This document shows, piece by piece, positions 35,076-43,831 of a stretch of DNA of 64,000 nucleotides (its first letter is position 1; each line of letters starts with the position of its first letter). A program made the translations under genes and the position numbers. The stretch is from an uncultured Alkaliphilus sp. Lineage in GTDB: Bacteria; Bacillota; Clostridia; Peptostreptococcales; Natronincolaceae. The stretch is from positions 124,001 to 188,000 of the forward strand of contig CALJEQ010000008.1 in assembly GCA_938074565.1 (NCBI GenBank), read 5' to 3'. The notes beneath the pieces were generated by a model that was not told the DNA's origin, ran no database searches, and saw nothing but the letters and a program-made list of their open reading frames with translations.

Positions 35076-36614
35076 TTACTTAAAACTATCTAATTTAATA
35101 TCAGATATCCAAATAGCATATTCTAAAGAAGGAAAACTTAACACAAGTTCACTTAATTCACTTTTTGATAGGGGCACATTAACCAATTCCCAACGTTCTG
35201 GTACTTTTACTGTATGGGTAACGTTTTTCTTAAACACAGGGGTACCCTGTCTATAACCATCAATAGTAATGTCAATAGCCCCTATTTCCATAGCTTTTAT
35301 CCAAAAAGTCAGTGTATCATAATTATTTTTATCCTTCTCTATTTCAATTCTTAACTCTGGGTTTTCCTCTTGCAATCTTTCAATTTTATGGGCAGGTTGA
35401 TCTTTCCTATTATTAGAATGATCTTCTACAATACCTTCTCCATAGGTAATCCTATACAACTTAGAGTCTTCAGATGGATCTTCTACTTCTGTAACATCAT
35501 CATCTTCTTCATTTGTTATTTCTACGGTAATTGATTGAATATATTTTTCACTCCATTGATTAAAACTATCTTTTACTTTTACACTAATTGTATACTCTCC
35601 TGCTTCTGTAAAATTTAACGTTAAATCTTTACTATCGGCAGTTTTTATAATTGTGCCATCTTTTTCTATTTCCCAAAGAATTTCTTCAATGGTATTATCG
35701 TCCCCTTCAACTGTACTTTGGTTAATAAACTCCCAGTAGTTATCATTTTTTTCCACAGTAAAATAAGCCTTTGGTACTGGCACCCTCTCACTTTTTTGAA
35801 TAAAGCTAGGTAAACTTATATTAATTGGATAATTAAGCAGACCATAAGCACCTAAGCCTAACAATAATGCTATACAGGCAACGATAGGGATTATTTTTGA
35901 TGGTTTTAAGTTTGCAGATGGTTTTTCATCATCTGGGTCTTCAATACTTTCCATACAAACATGATAAATATAAAGCTTGCGAAATTCTTCCATTACTTCA
36001 TTAAAGTTATTAAACTTTTGATTATTATTTAAATCGTCTAGAAAATGTTGAACTTCTGCTAAAAAGAACTCTTCTTTTTTTAAGTGTTTATAATCAAAAT
36101 AGATTATCTTTTCCAATACACTACTTATTTTACTACATAATGCATTAAATTCCCATTCTTCCACTTCTTTAGCTTCATCCATTACCATTAATTCATCAAA
36201 TACCATTTGTCCATTTAAAACCACCAACTGTACTTCATCAATTAAAATACTTTTAGTAAAACCCTTTAATTCATCATAATTTACAATTCCTTTTAGGTAT
36301 TGAAGCGCCATATTCATTCGACTTTCCATCGGCACATAGTTGTCTTCAAGGTACACTAATAAAGGTTCTGTTTCCTCCAGAACTTTAGTAATCAGTATTA
36401 ATTCATTCTCCATTGCTTCAACATAAACCAAATTATTAAGTACATTTTTAAATTGTTCTTCCTTTAATAATTCCACCATTTGATGATCTTTAATATGATT
36501 GATTACCACTGGTGCTCCATTATTTAATAACTCTATTCCAACATATATGGCTTGTTTATTTGTCTCTTTAAAGGTTTCTATCGTTTTATAGTGGGAAGTA
36601 TAAGTGTATTCCAT
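35076..36614 (-). CDS. Membrane protein: pseudokinase-like N-terminus, TM, PKD-like external domain
   Basis: 512 aa. Residues 1-225 look like a degenerate protein-kinase/EssB-like cytoplasmic domain with no recognisable HRD or DFG motif. A single TM lies near 243-262 (PSKIIPIVACIALLLGLGAYGLL). The outside part has a PKD-like beta domain (YFTVEKNDNYWEFINQST...GEYTISVKVKDSFNQWS, about 285-370), an acidic linker (EDDDVTEVEDPSEDSK) and a C-terminal jelly-roll-like domain. GAGGATGGTTAAAT precedes the ATG. It might transmit a wall or ligand signal; function is unknown. Confidence 0.65.
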   Translation of the reverse strand: MEYTYTSHYKTIETFKETNKQAIYVGIELLNNGAPVVINHIKDHQMVELLKEEQFKNVLNNLVYVEAMENELILITKVLEETEPLLVYLEDNYVPMESRMNMALQYLKGIVNYDELKGFTKSILIDEVQLVVLNGQMVFDELMVMDEAKEVEEWEFNALCSKISSVLEKIIYFDYKHLKKEEFFLAEVQHFLDDLNNNQKFNNFNEVMEEFRKLYIYHVCMESIEDPDDEKPSANLKPSKIIPIVACIALLLGLGAYGLLNYPINISLPSFIQKSERVPVPKAYFTVEKNDNYWEFINQSTVEGDDNTIEEILWEIEKDGTIIKTADSKDLTLNFTEAGEYTISVKVKDSFNQWSEKYIQSITVEITNEEDDDVTEVEDPSEDSKLYRITYGEGIVEDHSNNRKDQPAHKIERLQEENPELRIEIEKDKNNYDTLTFWIKAMEIGAIDITIDGYRQGTPVFKKNVTHTVKVPERWELVNVPLSKSELSELVLSFPSLEYAIWISDIKLDSFK

Positions 36615-36853
36615 ATTTAACCATCCTCAATATGATGTTTTTTGTCTTATTTTGATAGTAATGCTTATTAAACCTTTCATAAATGGGTCTCTTGTACTAT
36701 ATTGTTGCAAAATTCTCATTTCACTGTCATAATACCTCAAAGATTGTAAATTATTTCATATTTAGATTATATCAAGTTCATTATCATGTTGCAACAACCT
36801 GTTATAAGAATAGATTTTATATATTATAATGGAATATTGTAAGACTATACTAA

Positions 36854-36882
36854 AGAAGGGGTTAGTCATCAGCGACTACCCC
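36854..36882. terminator. Hairpin terminator
   Basis: GAAGGGGTTAGTC and GACTACCCCCTTC form a long GC-rich stem around ATCAGC, with T-rich tails on both strands. It lies 8 bp after the stop of the gene at 36890. Confidence 0.75.
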
Positions 36883-36889
36883 CTTCTTT

Positions 36890-38044
36890 TTATTCTGTAT
36901 CCTTTGCTTTTTCAGTGTTATATGTATTATTTTTAACAGGTTCAACTAACATATTTTGTATAGTTACTAATGCTTTAGTTAAGGTTCCTATTTCATCTTT
37001 TCTTTTTAAATACTTTGTCATATTTTGTTTTTCGTCAATTGTTACATCATAATTTGTTAATTTTTCTGCTTGTTTAGCTAGATTAATTATTGGTGTTGCA
37101 ATAGATTTACCCAATGAATTACAAATAATAAGACATATAATCAATACAAGAATTGATGTATAAATAATATGCATTTGTATTGTTGAAACTATACTTAACT
37201 CCTCCGACTCATTAGCATCAATAACTAATGTCCAATTAGTCCCATCAATAGTTGAATATCCACAGAGTTTTTTATTATCTTGAAAAACATAATTAATTAC
37301 ACCATTTTCTCCCTCAATCATTCCATTATATAATTCTGCTAATGGCTTAATACTTTCATCTTTTTTAGCTTCTTCTATAGGATTAAACTGTGTAATTGTC
37401 ATATTTCTATCAGGATGAACTAATGTTGTCCCTTTACTATCAATAATGTAGGGATATGCTGAATTATCTAATTTCATAGCACTGATTATATCCATTAAAT
37501 AATCTGCTTCATAAACAGCAACAAGAATACCTACAATCTCTCCATTGTGATAGAGTGGCACTGAATTTATTATAATTAATGCTTCTTTATCGTCGGGATT
37601 ATCGCTTACTGTAGGAGACATCAATCCACGCTTACCCCCTATAGAATCAGTAAAATATTCATTACTATTAATATCGATAATTTTTCTGCCATCACCATAT
37701 GTATCCGACAAATAAAGCCTACCCTCTTTGTCAGCTATACCTATTCTTAAATAGCCCCTAGACCTCTCAACTTCTCGTTTTAAAATAGACATCTTATCAT
37801 CTATTGAAGTTTGTGGGTCTCTTATATCGTCTCTAGCTGCAATACCTTCAAGAAAAACATAGTCTACTTCCATTTTACTACTTACTACTCGACTACCTTC
37901 AATTGCCAATGACTGTAATGAGTCTTCTACTTCAGTCAACAGTGTATTGTTTAATGTAGAGGTTGTCATAAAACTAAAAAAGATACAAATGCCTAAAAAT
38001 ACAACAAAAAAATTAATAATTATTTTAGATTTAATACTCTTCAC
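36890..38044 (-). CDS. dCACHE-HAMP sensor protein lacking an output domain (truncated chemoreceptor-like)
   Basis: 384 aa. TM1 (about 8-28), a double-CACHE periplasmic-type domain (about 35-280) with GYLRIGIADKEGRLYLSDTYGDGR and YPYIIDSKGTTLVHPD, TM2 (about 288-308), then a HAMP linker (about 310-365). The protein stops after HAMP, so the coiled-coil signalling domain of a methyl-accepting chemotaxis protein is missing. Such ligand-binding halves may be relics or act through partners. The GTG start follows GGGGGGAGTGTAA. The stop is followed at once by a good terminator, so the shortened form looks like a settled gene. Confidence 0.8.
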   Translation of the reverse strand: MKSIKSKIIINFFVVFLGICIFFSFMTTSTLNNTLLTEVEDSLQSLAIEGSRVVSSKMEVDYVFLEGIAARDDIRDPQTSIDDKMSILKREVERSRGYLRIGIADKEGRLYLSDTYGDGRKIIDINSNEYFTDSIGGKRGLMSPTVSDNPDDKEALIIINSVPLYHNGEIVGILVAVYEADYLMDIISAMKLDNSAYPYIIDSKGTTLVHPDRNMTITQFNPIEEAKKDESIKPLAELYNGMIEGENGVINYVFQDNKKLCGYSTIDGTNWTLVIDANESEELSIVSTIQMHIIYTSILVLIICLIICNSLGKSIATPIINLAKQAEKLTNYDVTIDEKQNMTKYLKRKDEIGTLTKALVTIQNMLVEPVKNNTYNTEKAKDTE

Positions 38045-38380
38045 TTACACTCCCCCCAATGTATTCATATTTATATATAATTTGTTGCTTTAAAATATAT
38101 ATTGTCTAGTAAACAATTAAATTGTTTATTAGTTTAATTACATTTTACCACTTTTTCCGTTAATATTACAATTATTTTTATTTTATTATATTTATTTTGT
38201 TAATATAAAAAATTCAGCCAAACACAACGTATGCAAAAAAACCGTAATGTTGGTTGAATTAGTGGAGCTACACAAAATATGTGTCTTTACATAAGTCGGA
38301 AAAAAAACAAAACCTACTTACTTTACGTAGGTAGGTTTTGTTTAAGTTCTTTACATCGTAGCGAAACTACGACTTTTTTT
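38045..38380. other. 336-bp intergenic region with terminator for the purine operon
   Basis: Besides the hairpin at 38307-38340, an imperfect stem (TTCAGCCAAACA with TGTTGGTTGAA, 38212-38260) is visible. No coding signal. The promoter of the CACHE-HAMP gene should lie near 38050-38150. Confidence 0.45.
38307..38340. terminator. Terminator at the end of the purine/BMC gene run
   Basis: CAAAACCTACTTAC and GTAGGTAGGTTTTG pair almost fully, with A and T runs on both sides. It lies about 40 bp after the stop of the first adenine deaminase gene, the last gene of the minus-strand run. Confidence 0.7.
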
Positions 38381-40105
38381 CTATTCTTCTATACTTAATT
38401 CAATAAAACCAAACTTCTCCACATCAAATAGTCCCATATCAGTTAATTTAATTTCTGGTATTACAGGTAATGCTAAAAATGACAAGGTCATAAAAGGATC
38501 TATTTCTGGATTTACACTTAATTGGTTATAGGCAATTTCCAACATTTCCTTTAATTGTTCATTTACCTTTTCCATGGGTGCATCTGATATTAATCCTGCT
38601 ATTGGAAGTTTCAGGGTCTTTAGAATCTTTCCTTCAGAAGCAATTGTGATACCTCCACCGCAACGTTCTATTTCCTTAATTGCTAAGAGCATATCATCAT
38701 CATTATCCCCTATCACAATAAGATTATGGGAGTCATGGGCAATAGTAGCAGCAATTGCGCCCCCCTTTAGCCTGAAATTTTCCACTAAACCTAAGCCAAT
38801 ATTACCAATACCATGATGTCTTTCAATCACAGCTAATTTAAGAATATCTAAACTTTTATGAAAGCTGAACATTCCCTCTTTTACATCAACTTTTCTAATC
38901 ACCTTTTCAGTTACTAAGCTATGGGATTGTAATTTCATTACATTTACAATATCCGTTTTTACTTTTAATTGTATATCTTCCTTCGTTACAGTTTTAAGGT
39001 TGACGGTATTTACGACTTTGCTAAAATCAGAAGCAAGTACATCAAAAAGAGGTTTTTTATTCTCTGCCACCAATAAACCTTTTTTAAACACCTTCATCAC
39101 ATTAAAGTTATTAAGGTCTTCTAATACCACAAGATCTGCATCATAGCCTGGGCCAATAGCTCCGACATTTTTTAATCCATAACATTCGGCAGCATTTATG
39201 GTTGCCATTTGAATGGCTGAAATTGGGTCTATTCCTGCTTTAACTGCCAAACGAAGATTATTGTCTATATGCCCTCCAATTAGTATATCTTCTGGATGTT
39301 TATCATCTGTACAAAACAAACATCTTCTCATATTTTCCTTTGTTACAGCCCTTACTAAAACTTCTAAATTTCTTGCAGCAGAGCCTTCGCGAATGAGGAT
39401 ATACATCCCTGTTCTAAGTCGATCAATCATCTCATCTACGGTAGAACATTCATGTTCTGTTCTCACTCCAGCAGCAACGTAAGCATTTAATGCATTGCCC
39501 TCTATGTCTGGACCATGACCATCAATAATCTTATCTCCTGCCACCAATATCTTATCAATAATTCTTTCATCTCCCGCAATAACACTGGGATAATCCATTA
39601 ACTCCCCTAACCCTAATACCCTTTCATGGTTAATTAACTGTTTCAGTTCCTCTGCATTAAGAATAGCTCCCGAATTTTCAAAGGAAGTGGCTGGTACACA
39701 GGAGGGTAACATTACATATACATTCAAAGGTAGTCCTTTACTTGCCTCTAATATATATTCTATTCCATTAAGCCCACAAACATTGGCTATTTCATGGGGG
39801 TCTGCAATAATTGTCGTTGTTCCTCTAGGTACAATAGCTCTGGCAAATTGTGGTGGTGTCACCATTGATGACTCTATATGTACGTGTCCATCAATAAACC
39901 CTGGGGCAACATATTTTCCTTGTAAGTCAATCTCTTCATTACCTTCATACTTTCCAACTCCAATAATCTTTCCGTTATTTATAGCAATATCCCCTTTTAT
40001 AACTTCATGGGAAAATACATTTACAATACCTCCATTTTTTAATACCAACTGAGGTTTTTTTCTTCCAGCCGCTAAGTCTATTCTCTCTTTTATTTCTTCC
40101 TTCAA
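38381..40105 (-). CDS. ade: Adenine deaminase
   Basis: 574 aa, the usual length for bacterial Ade (adenine to hypoxanthine plus ammonia). The metal-binding GHVHIESSMVTP, the conserved TTIIADPHEIANVCG and DGHGPDIEG motifs and the C-terminal GLGLVENFRLKGGAIAATIAHDSHN block are all present. The TTG start overlaps the stop of the upstream xanthine dehydrogenase fragment (TTGA), so it is coupled to that operon. It feeds adenine into the hypoxanthine/xanthine route. A diverged paralogue lies at 46800. Confidence 0.93.
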   Translation of the reverse strand: MKEEIKERIDLAAGRKKPQLVLKNGGIVNVFSHEVIKGDIAINNGKIIGVGKYEGNEEIDLQGKYVAPGFIDGHVHIESSMVTPPQFARAIVPRGTTTIIADPHEIANVCGLNGIEYILEASKGLPLNVYVMLPSCVPATSFENSGAILNAEELKQLINHERVLGLGELMDYPSVIAGDERIIDKILVAGDKIIDGHGPDIEGNALNAYVAAGVRTEHECSTVDEMIDRLRTGMYILIREGSAARNLEVLVRAVTKENMRRCLFCTDDKHPEDILIGGHIDNNLRLAVKAGIDPISAIQMATINAAECYGLKNVGAIGPGYDADLVVLEDLNNFNVMKVFKKGLLVAENKKPLFDVLASDFSKVVNTVNLKTVTKEDIQLKVKTDIVNVMKLQSHSLVTEKVIRKVDVKEGMFSFHKSLDILKLAVIERHHGIGNIGLGLVENFRLKGGAIAATIAHDSHNLIVIGDNDDDMLLAIKEIERCGGGITIASEGKILKTLKLPIAGLISDAPMEKVNEQLKEMLEIAYNQLSVNPEIDPFMTLSFLALPVIPEIKLTDMGLFDVEKFGFIELSIEE

Positions 40106-41112
40106 ATTTTCCCCTCCTCCAATTTATTTTTTCCATTATCTTTAATTGCTTTTAAAAGGCGTTCTGGTGTTATGGGTATTTCTGTAATTCTAACCCCTAC
40201 AGCATTATATATAGCATTTAAGATGGCAGGGGCTACTGCAATCATTACTGGCTCGCCTATTCCTTTTGCTCCATAGGGTGCAGTAGTTTCTGGTGCTTCA
40301 ATAATAATTTTATCTAAGTCTGGTACATCCAACGCAGTGGGTATTAAATAGTTGGTGAAGCGATTATGTTTTATCTCACCATTATGTAACCCTAAATCTT
40401 CAAAAATAGCATATCCTAAACCCATAGCAAAGCCCCCATCAATTTGACCTTCAATCAATTTAGGATTTATGGCTTTACCAACATCTTGAGCGCAAACAGC
40501 TTTTGTAATCTCCACTAAACCAGTTTCTGTATCCACTTCCACCTCTACTCCATACACAGAAAAAGTGTAGGGCCAATAAGGTGCTCCCTGCCCTGTTTCT
40601 TCATCCATTTTTGTTGTTTGAGCAGTAAAGATCCCCTCTGTCTTTAGGGTTTCTTCACCTTGTAGATTGGCTATCTCTTTAAAAGATACTTTCTTATCTG
40701 GAAAAATATTCAGATATACTTTTTTATTTTCTACTTTAACACCAATAGAACTATTTAAACCCAATTGTTTTACTGCTATTTTTATCATTTCATCCCTTAA
40801 ATTTTCACAAGCCCTTTTAATAGCATTACCTGTATTATATGTTTGTCTACTGGCAGCAGCGGTACCAGCATCTGGAGTAATGGAAGTATCCTCACAAACC
40901 AGTGTAATGTCTTCAACCGATACCCCTAACACCTCGGCAGCCATTTGAGTTAATATTGTTTTTGCTCCCTGACCTACCTCCGTTGCCCCCACATAAAGGA
41001 CTATTTCCCCTTCTTGGGATAGTTCAACAATTGCCTTCGATACATCTGGAAAACCATTCCCATAACCTGTTCCATAAAAAGTACTACCAATTCCAATTCC
41101 TCTTTTTTTCAT
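40102..41112 (-). CDS. xdhA: Xanthine dehydrogenase Mo-binding subunit, C-terminal part
   Basis: About 336 aa, covering the second molybdopterin-binding half: GIGIGSTFYGTGYGNGFPDVS, YVGATEVGQGAKTILTQMAAEVLG, AASRQTYNTGNA and the C-terminal EAPETTAPYGAKGIGEP with the conserved catalytic-Glu motif KGIGEP. ATG 41112 sits 4 nt after the stop of the N-terminal half, with GAGGGGGTG upstream. Full XdhA is normally about 760 aa, and the two pieces sum to that. Deleting one G in the GGGGG tract at 41122-41126 would fuse the frames. So this is a natural split, a frameshift mutation or a sequencing error. Confidence 0.82.
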   Translation of the reverse strand: MKKRGIGIGSTFYGTGYGNGFPDVSKAIVELSQEGEIVLYVGATEVGQGAKTILTQMAAEVLGVSVEDITLVCEDTSITPDAGTAAASRQTYNTGNAIKRACENLRDEMIKIAVKQLGLNSSIGVKVENKKVYLNIFPDKKVSFKEIANLQGEETLKTEGIFTAQTTKMDEETGQGAPYWPYTFSVYGVEVEVDTETGLVEITKAVCAQDVGKAINPKLIEGQIDGGFAMGLGYAIFEDLGLHNGEIKHNRFTNYLIPTALDVPDLDKIIIEAPETTAPYGAKGIGEPVMIAVAPAILNAIYNAVGVRITEIPITPERLLKAIKDNGKNKLEEGKI

Positions 41113-41116
41113 CCCC

Positions 41117-42379
41117 CTACACCCCCTCAGTATCATTAGCTTTACTATTCAACTTATGACGGACTGCTTCTATACATTGAATAAGGGGGACACTTTCCTC
41201 CAACACTTGACCAGTGGCAGTTGTTGAACCCAGTTTAAAACAATTATTAAGACGAAAAGTAATAGGGTCTATTTTCAGTTTTTCCGCCAACATATCCATT
41301 TGCTGTTCGTGGGCTATGGGAACTTGTGCTGCACCAAAACCCCGCATAGCCCCTGCAAAGGGGTTATTGGTATAGACTGCATAACTATCCACCTTTACAT
41401 TGGGGATTTCATAAGGTCCTGTAGCATGAACCCCAGCTTTTCTCATTATATTTATTGCCCAAGAGGCATATGCCCCTGTATCGCCTATTATGTTAGCCTC
41501 CATCGCCAATAATTTCCCATTGGCATCAGCTCCAGTTTTATAGTTCATAATCATAGGATGTCTTTTACTATGGGCAACAAAAGATTCTTCCCTACTATAC
41601 ACAGTTTTAACTGGCTTACCAATAACCCATGTTGCCAGTGCCAAGTGGATCTGTAAAGTGATGTCTTCCCGCCCACCAAAAGCACCCCCCACTGCTGGAT
41701 TAATAATCTTTACTTTTTCTTGAGGTATATTTAATGCCTCTGAAATCTCCAGTTGATCAAAGTGAGGGTATTGAGTGGCGGCACAAACCACTACTGTATC
41801 TCCTTCCATATAGGCTAACCCTGCTTCTGGTTGAAGAAAGGCATGATCTACCATTGAAGTTTTATATTGATTCTCTACAATAACACTACATTGTTGAAAG
41901 GCTTCTTCTATATTACCACGTCTTAATTTGTAGTGGTATAAAATATTACTTCTATCATGAATTAATGGTGCATCTTCCTTCATGGCATCCACTGGGTCAA
42001 AAACCGATTCAATTTCATCATATTCTACAGTGATAGCCTTAATTGCTTTTTCTGCAATTTTTTCTGTAATTGCCACCACGAAGGCTATAGGGTCACCTAT
42101 TCGTCGTACTTTTTTACTACAAAACACTTCATGGTCTTTAAAAAGTACCCCATAATAATTATGGGGTATGTCTTTATGGGTAAAGATTTTAATTACACCG
42201 TCTATTTTTTCCGCTTCTTTAGTATCCACTGTAATGTATGCATGGGTTTTAATAGACCTTAGGGTTTTTCCATAGAGCATCCCTTCCATATATAAGTCCT
42301 CTGGATAAGTAGCTTTACCCGTTACTTTAGCTAGTCCATCCACCCGAAGAATGTTATGACCTACAATTTTATATTCCAT
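41117..42379 (-). CDS. xdhA: Xanthine dehydrogenase Mo-binding subunit, N-terminal part
   Basis: About 420 aa: the a/b-hammerhead domain (GKATYPEDLYMEGMLYGKTLRS...) and the first molybdopterin-binding domain (PAVGGAFGGREDITLQ, the 'AMRGFGAAQ' motif near 350). It ends ANDTEGV at TAG. The continuation is in the next frame. ATG 42379 has GGGGG 6 nt upstream and overlaps the end of the Fe-S subunit gene. With the FAD and Fe-S subunits it makes the enzyme that oxidises hypoxanthine (and purine) to xanthine. Confidence 0.85.
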   Translation of the reverse strand: MEYKIVGHNILRVDGLAKVTGKATYPEDLYMEGMLYGKTLRSIKTHAYITVDTKEAEKIDGVIKIFTHKDIPHNYYGVLFKDHEVFCSKKVRRIGDPIAFVVAITEKIAEKAIKAITVEYDEIESVFDPVDAMKEDAPLIHDRSNILYHYKLRRGNIEEAFQQCSVIVENQYKTSMVDHAFLQPEAGLAYMEGDTVVVCAATQYPHFDQLEISEALNIPQEKVKIINPAVGGAFGGREDITLQIHLALATWVIGKPVKTVYSREESFVAHSKRHPMIMNYKTGADANGKLLAMEANIIGDTGAYASWAINIMRKAGVHATGPYEIPNVKVDSYAVYTNNPFAGAMRGFGAAQVPIAHEQQMDMLAEKLKIDPITFRLNNCFKLGSTTATGQVLEESVPLIQCIEAVRHKLNSKANDTEGV

Positions 42380-42857
42380 TAACATCCCCCTCTTTTCCCA
42401 TATATTTTGAAGCTTTATCTATAGCATCTACTATTTTGTTATACCCAGTACAACGGCATAAATTTCCCGATATAGCTTCCCTTATCTCTTCTCTGTTGGG
42501 GGTTAGGTTTTTGTCTAACAATGCTTTAGCTGATAAAACCATACCCGGTATACAAAATCCGCACTGAACTGCACCTTCTTCTAAAAAGGCTCTTTGGATT
42601 GGATGAAGTCCCGATTTAGTTGCCATCCCTTCAATGGTTATAATTTCTTTACCTTCAGCTTGAAAAGCCATAACCATACAAGAATTAACCGTAACGCCAT
42701 CCATAATAATGGTACAAGCACCACATTCGCCTTCTCCACAACCTTCTTTTGTTCCCGTTAACCTTAATTGATTTCTTAATACATCCAATAGCCTTACATC
42801 TTCTTCTATTTCAACACTATAATCAACACCATTTACTTTTAGGTTAATTTTCTTCAT
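42369..42857 (-). CDS. xdhC: Xanthine dehydrogenase 2Fe-2S subunit
   Basis: 162 aa. A plant-type [2Fe-2S] ferredoxin domain (GCGEGECGACTIIMDG) and an all-helical [2Fe-2S] domain (CGFCIPGMVLSAKALL with NLCRCTGYNKIVDAI) give the eight cluster cysteines of the small subunit of the xanthine dehydrogenase family. It transfers electrons between the Mo and FAD subunits. GGAGAGATCGACCC precedes the ATG. The gene lies between the FAD and Mo subunit genes. Confidence 0.93.
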   Translation of the reverse strand: MKKINLKVNGVDYSVEIEEDVRLLDVLRNQLRLTGTKEGCGEGECGACTIIMDGVTVNSCMVMAFQAEGKEIITIEGMATKSGLHPIQRAFLEEGAVQCGFCIPGMVLSAKALLDKNLTPNREEIREAISGNLCRCTGYNKIVDAIDKASKYMGKEGDVNGI

Positions 42858-42873
42858 GGGTCGATCTCTCCTT

Positions 42874-43743
42874 TTATGTTTTTGATAGATAAGTGGCTTT
42901 TGTTAATGCTTCTTTAAAAACCCCTTGAATGGCTTCCCTCTTGTATTCCATTCCTTTTCGGCCTGCTAATCTTTTTTCCAGTTGTGTTTTTAATGCTTCT
43001 GCCCCCAACTGCATGGTTTTTTCTTCCACAGGTTTACCCAACAATAAAGCCTCAACTTCCCTTTCCCGTACTCCCAACTTACTACAAGCTCCAGTAGCAA
43101 TTCTAACTTGTTTATAGGTGTTTTCTTCAACTTCCACCCACACTGCTACACTAATTCTTGCAATTGCCAATGACTTTCTCAAACCTAGTTTTGAAAAACC
43201 TAACCCTTGATTATTTTTTATATTATTGAACTGTATATGACAAAGTAGTTCATTGGTTTTTAAATCAACTTGACCTTTATCTATAAGGAATTTTTCTAAT
43301 GAAATAGTTCTACTTTTATTTATATCCGATATATATAATTCACTGTCCAACACCAGTAAAGGAGGTATAATGTCTGCCGCTGGTGATGCATTACATATAT
43401 TTCCACCAACGGTGGCAATGTTTCTAATTTGTGGCGAACCTACCGACTTGGCAGCCTCCTTCAACCCCTCAAGTCCATTGTTTAAAAAAGGACTATTTAC
43501 CAACTGTGTAAAAGTTGTGGCTGCTCCAATACTAACTCTATTTTCTATTATCTCTATCCCTTTTATTTCTTCAAGACTGCTGACATCAATTAATACTTGG
43601 GGAGTAACTTTGCATTCCCGTAATTGAATAATTAAATCTGTTCCCCCTGCAATAACTTTACTGGTATTTTCATGTTGTTGTAACAACGTTAATACTTCTT
43701 GTAATGCAACACCTTTATATGTTTTATTTACATCCACCTTCAT
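42874..43743 (-). CDS. xdhB: Xanthine dehydrogenase FAD-binding subunit
   Basis: About 290 aa, the usual length. VIAGGTDLIIQLRE (FAD contact), GAATTFTQLV, IRNIATVGGNICNASPAADIIPPLL and the C-terminal CO-dehydrogenase flavoprotein domain ending LAGRKGMEYKREAIQGVFKEAL are all family marks. The start lies among ATG 43758, ATG 43743 and GTG 43737; the AGGGGGG site best fits the last two. It is 16 bp upstream of the Fe-S gene. Confidence 0.9.
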   Translation of the reverse strand: MKVDVNKTYKGVALQEVLTLLQQHENTSKVIAGGTDLIIQLRECKVTPQVLIDVSSLEEIKGIEIIENRVSIGAATTFTQLVNSPFLNNGLEGLKEAAKSVGSPQIRNIATVGGNICNASPAADIIPPLLVLDSELYISDINKSRTISLEKFLIDKGQVDLKTNELLCHIQFNNIKNNQGLGFSKLGLRKSLAIARISVAVWVEVEENTYKQVRIATGACSKLGVREREVEALLLGKPVEEKTMQLGAEALKTQLEKRLAGRKGMEYKREAIQGVFKEALTKATYLSKT

Positions 43744-43831
43744 CCCCCCTAGTATCATTAATGAACAGTCTATTTAGATACAATTTATAAAATTTATATC
43801 ACTAAACCCTTATAGGAGAAGCTTTTTTCCT

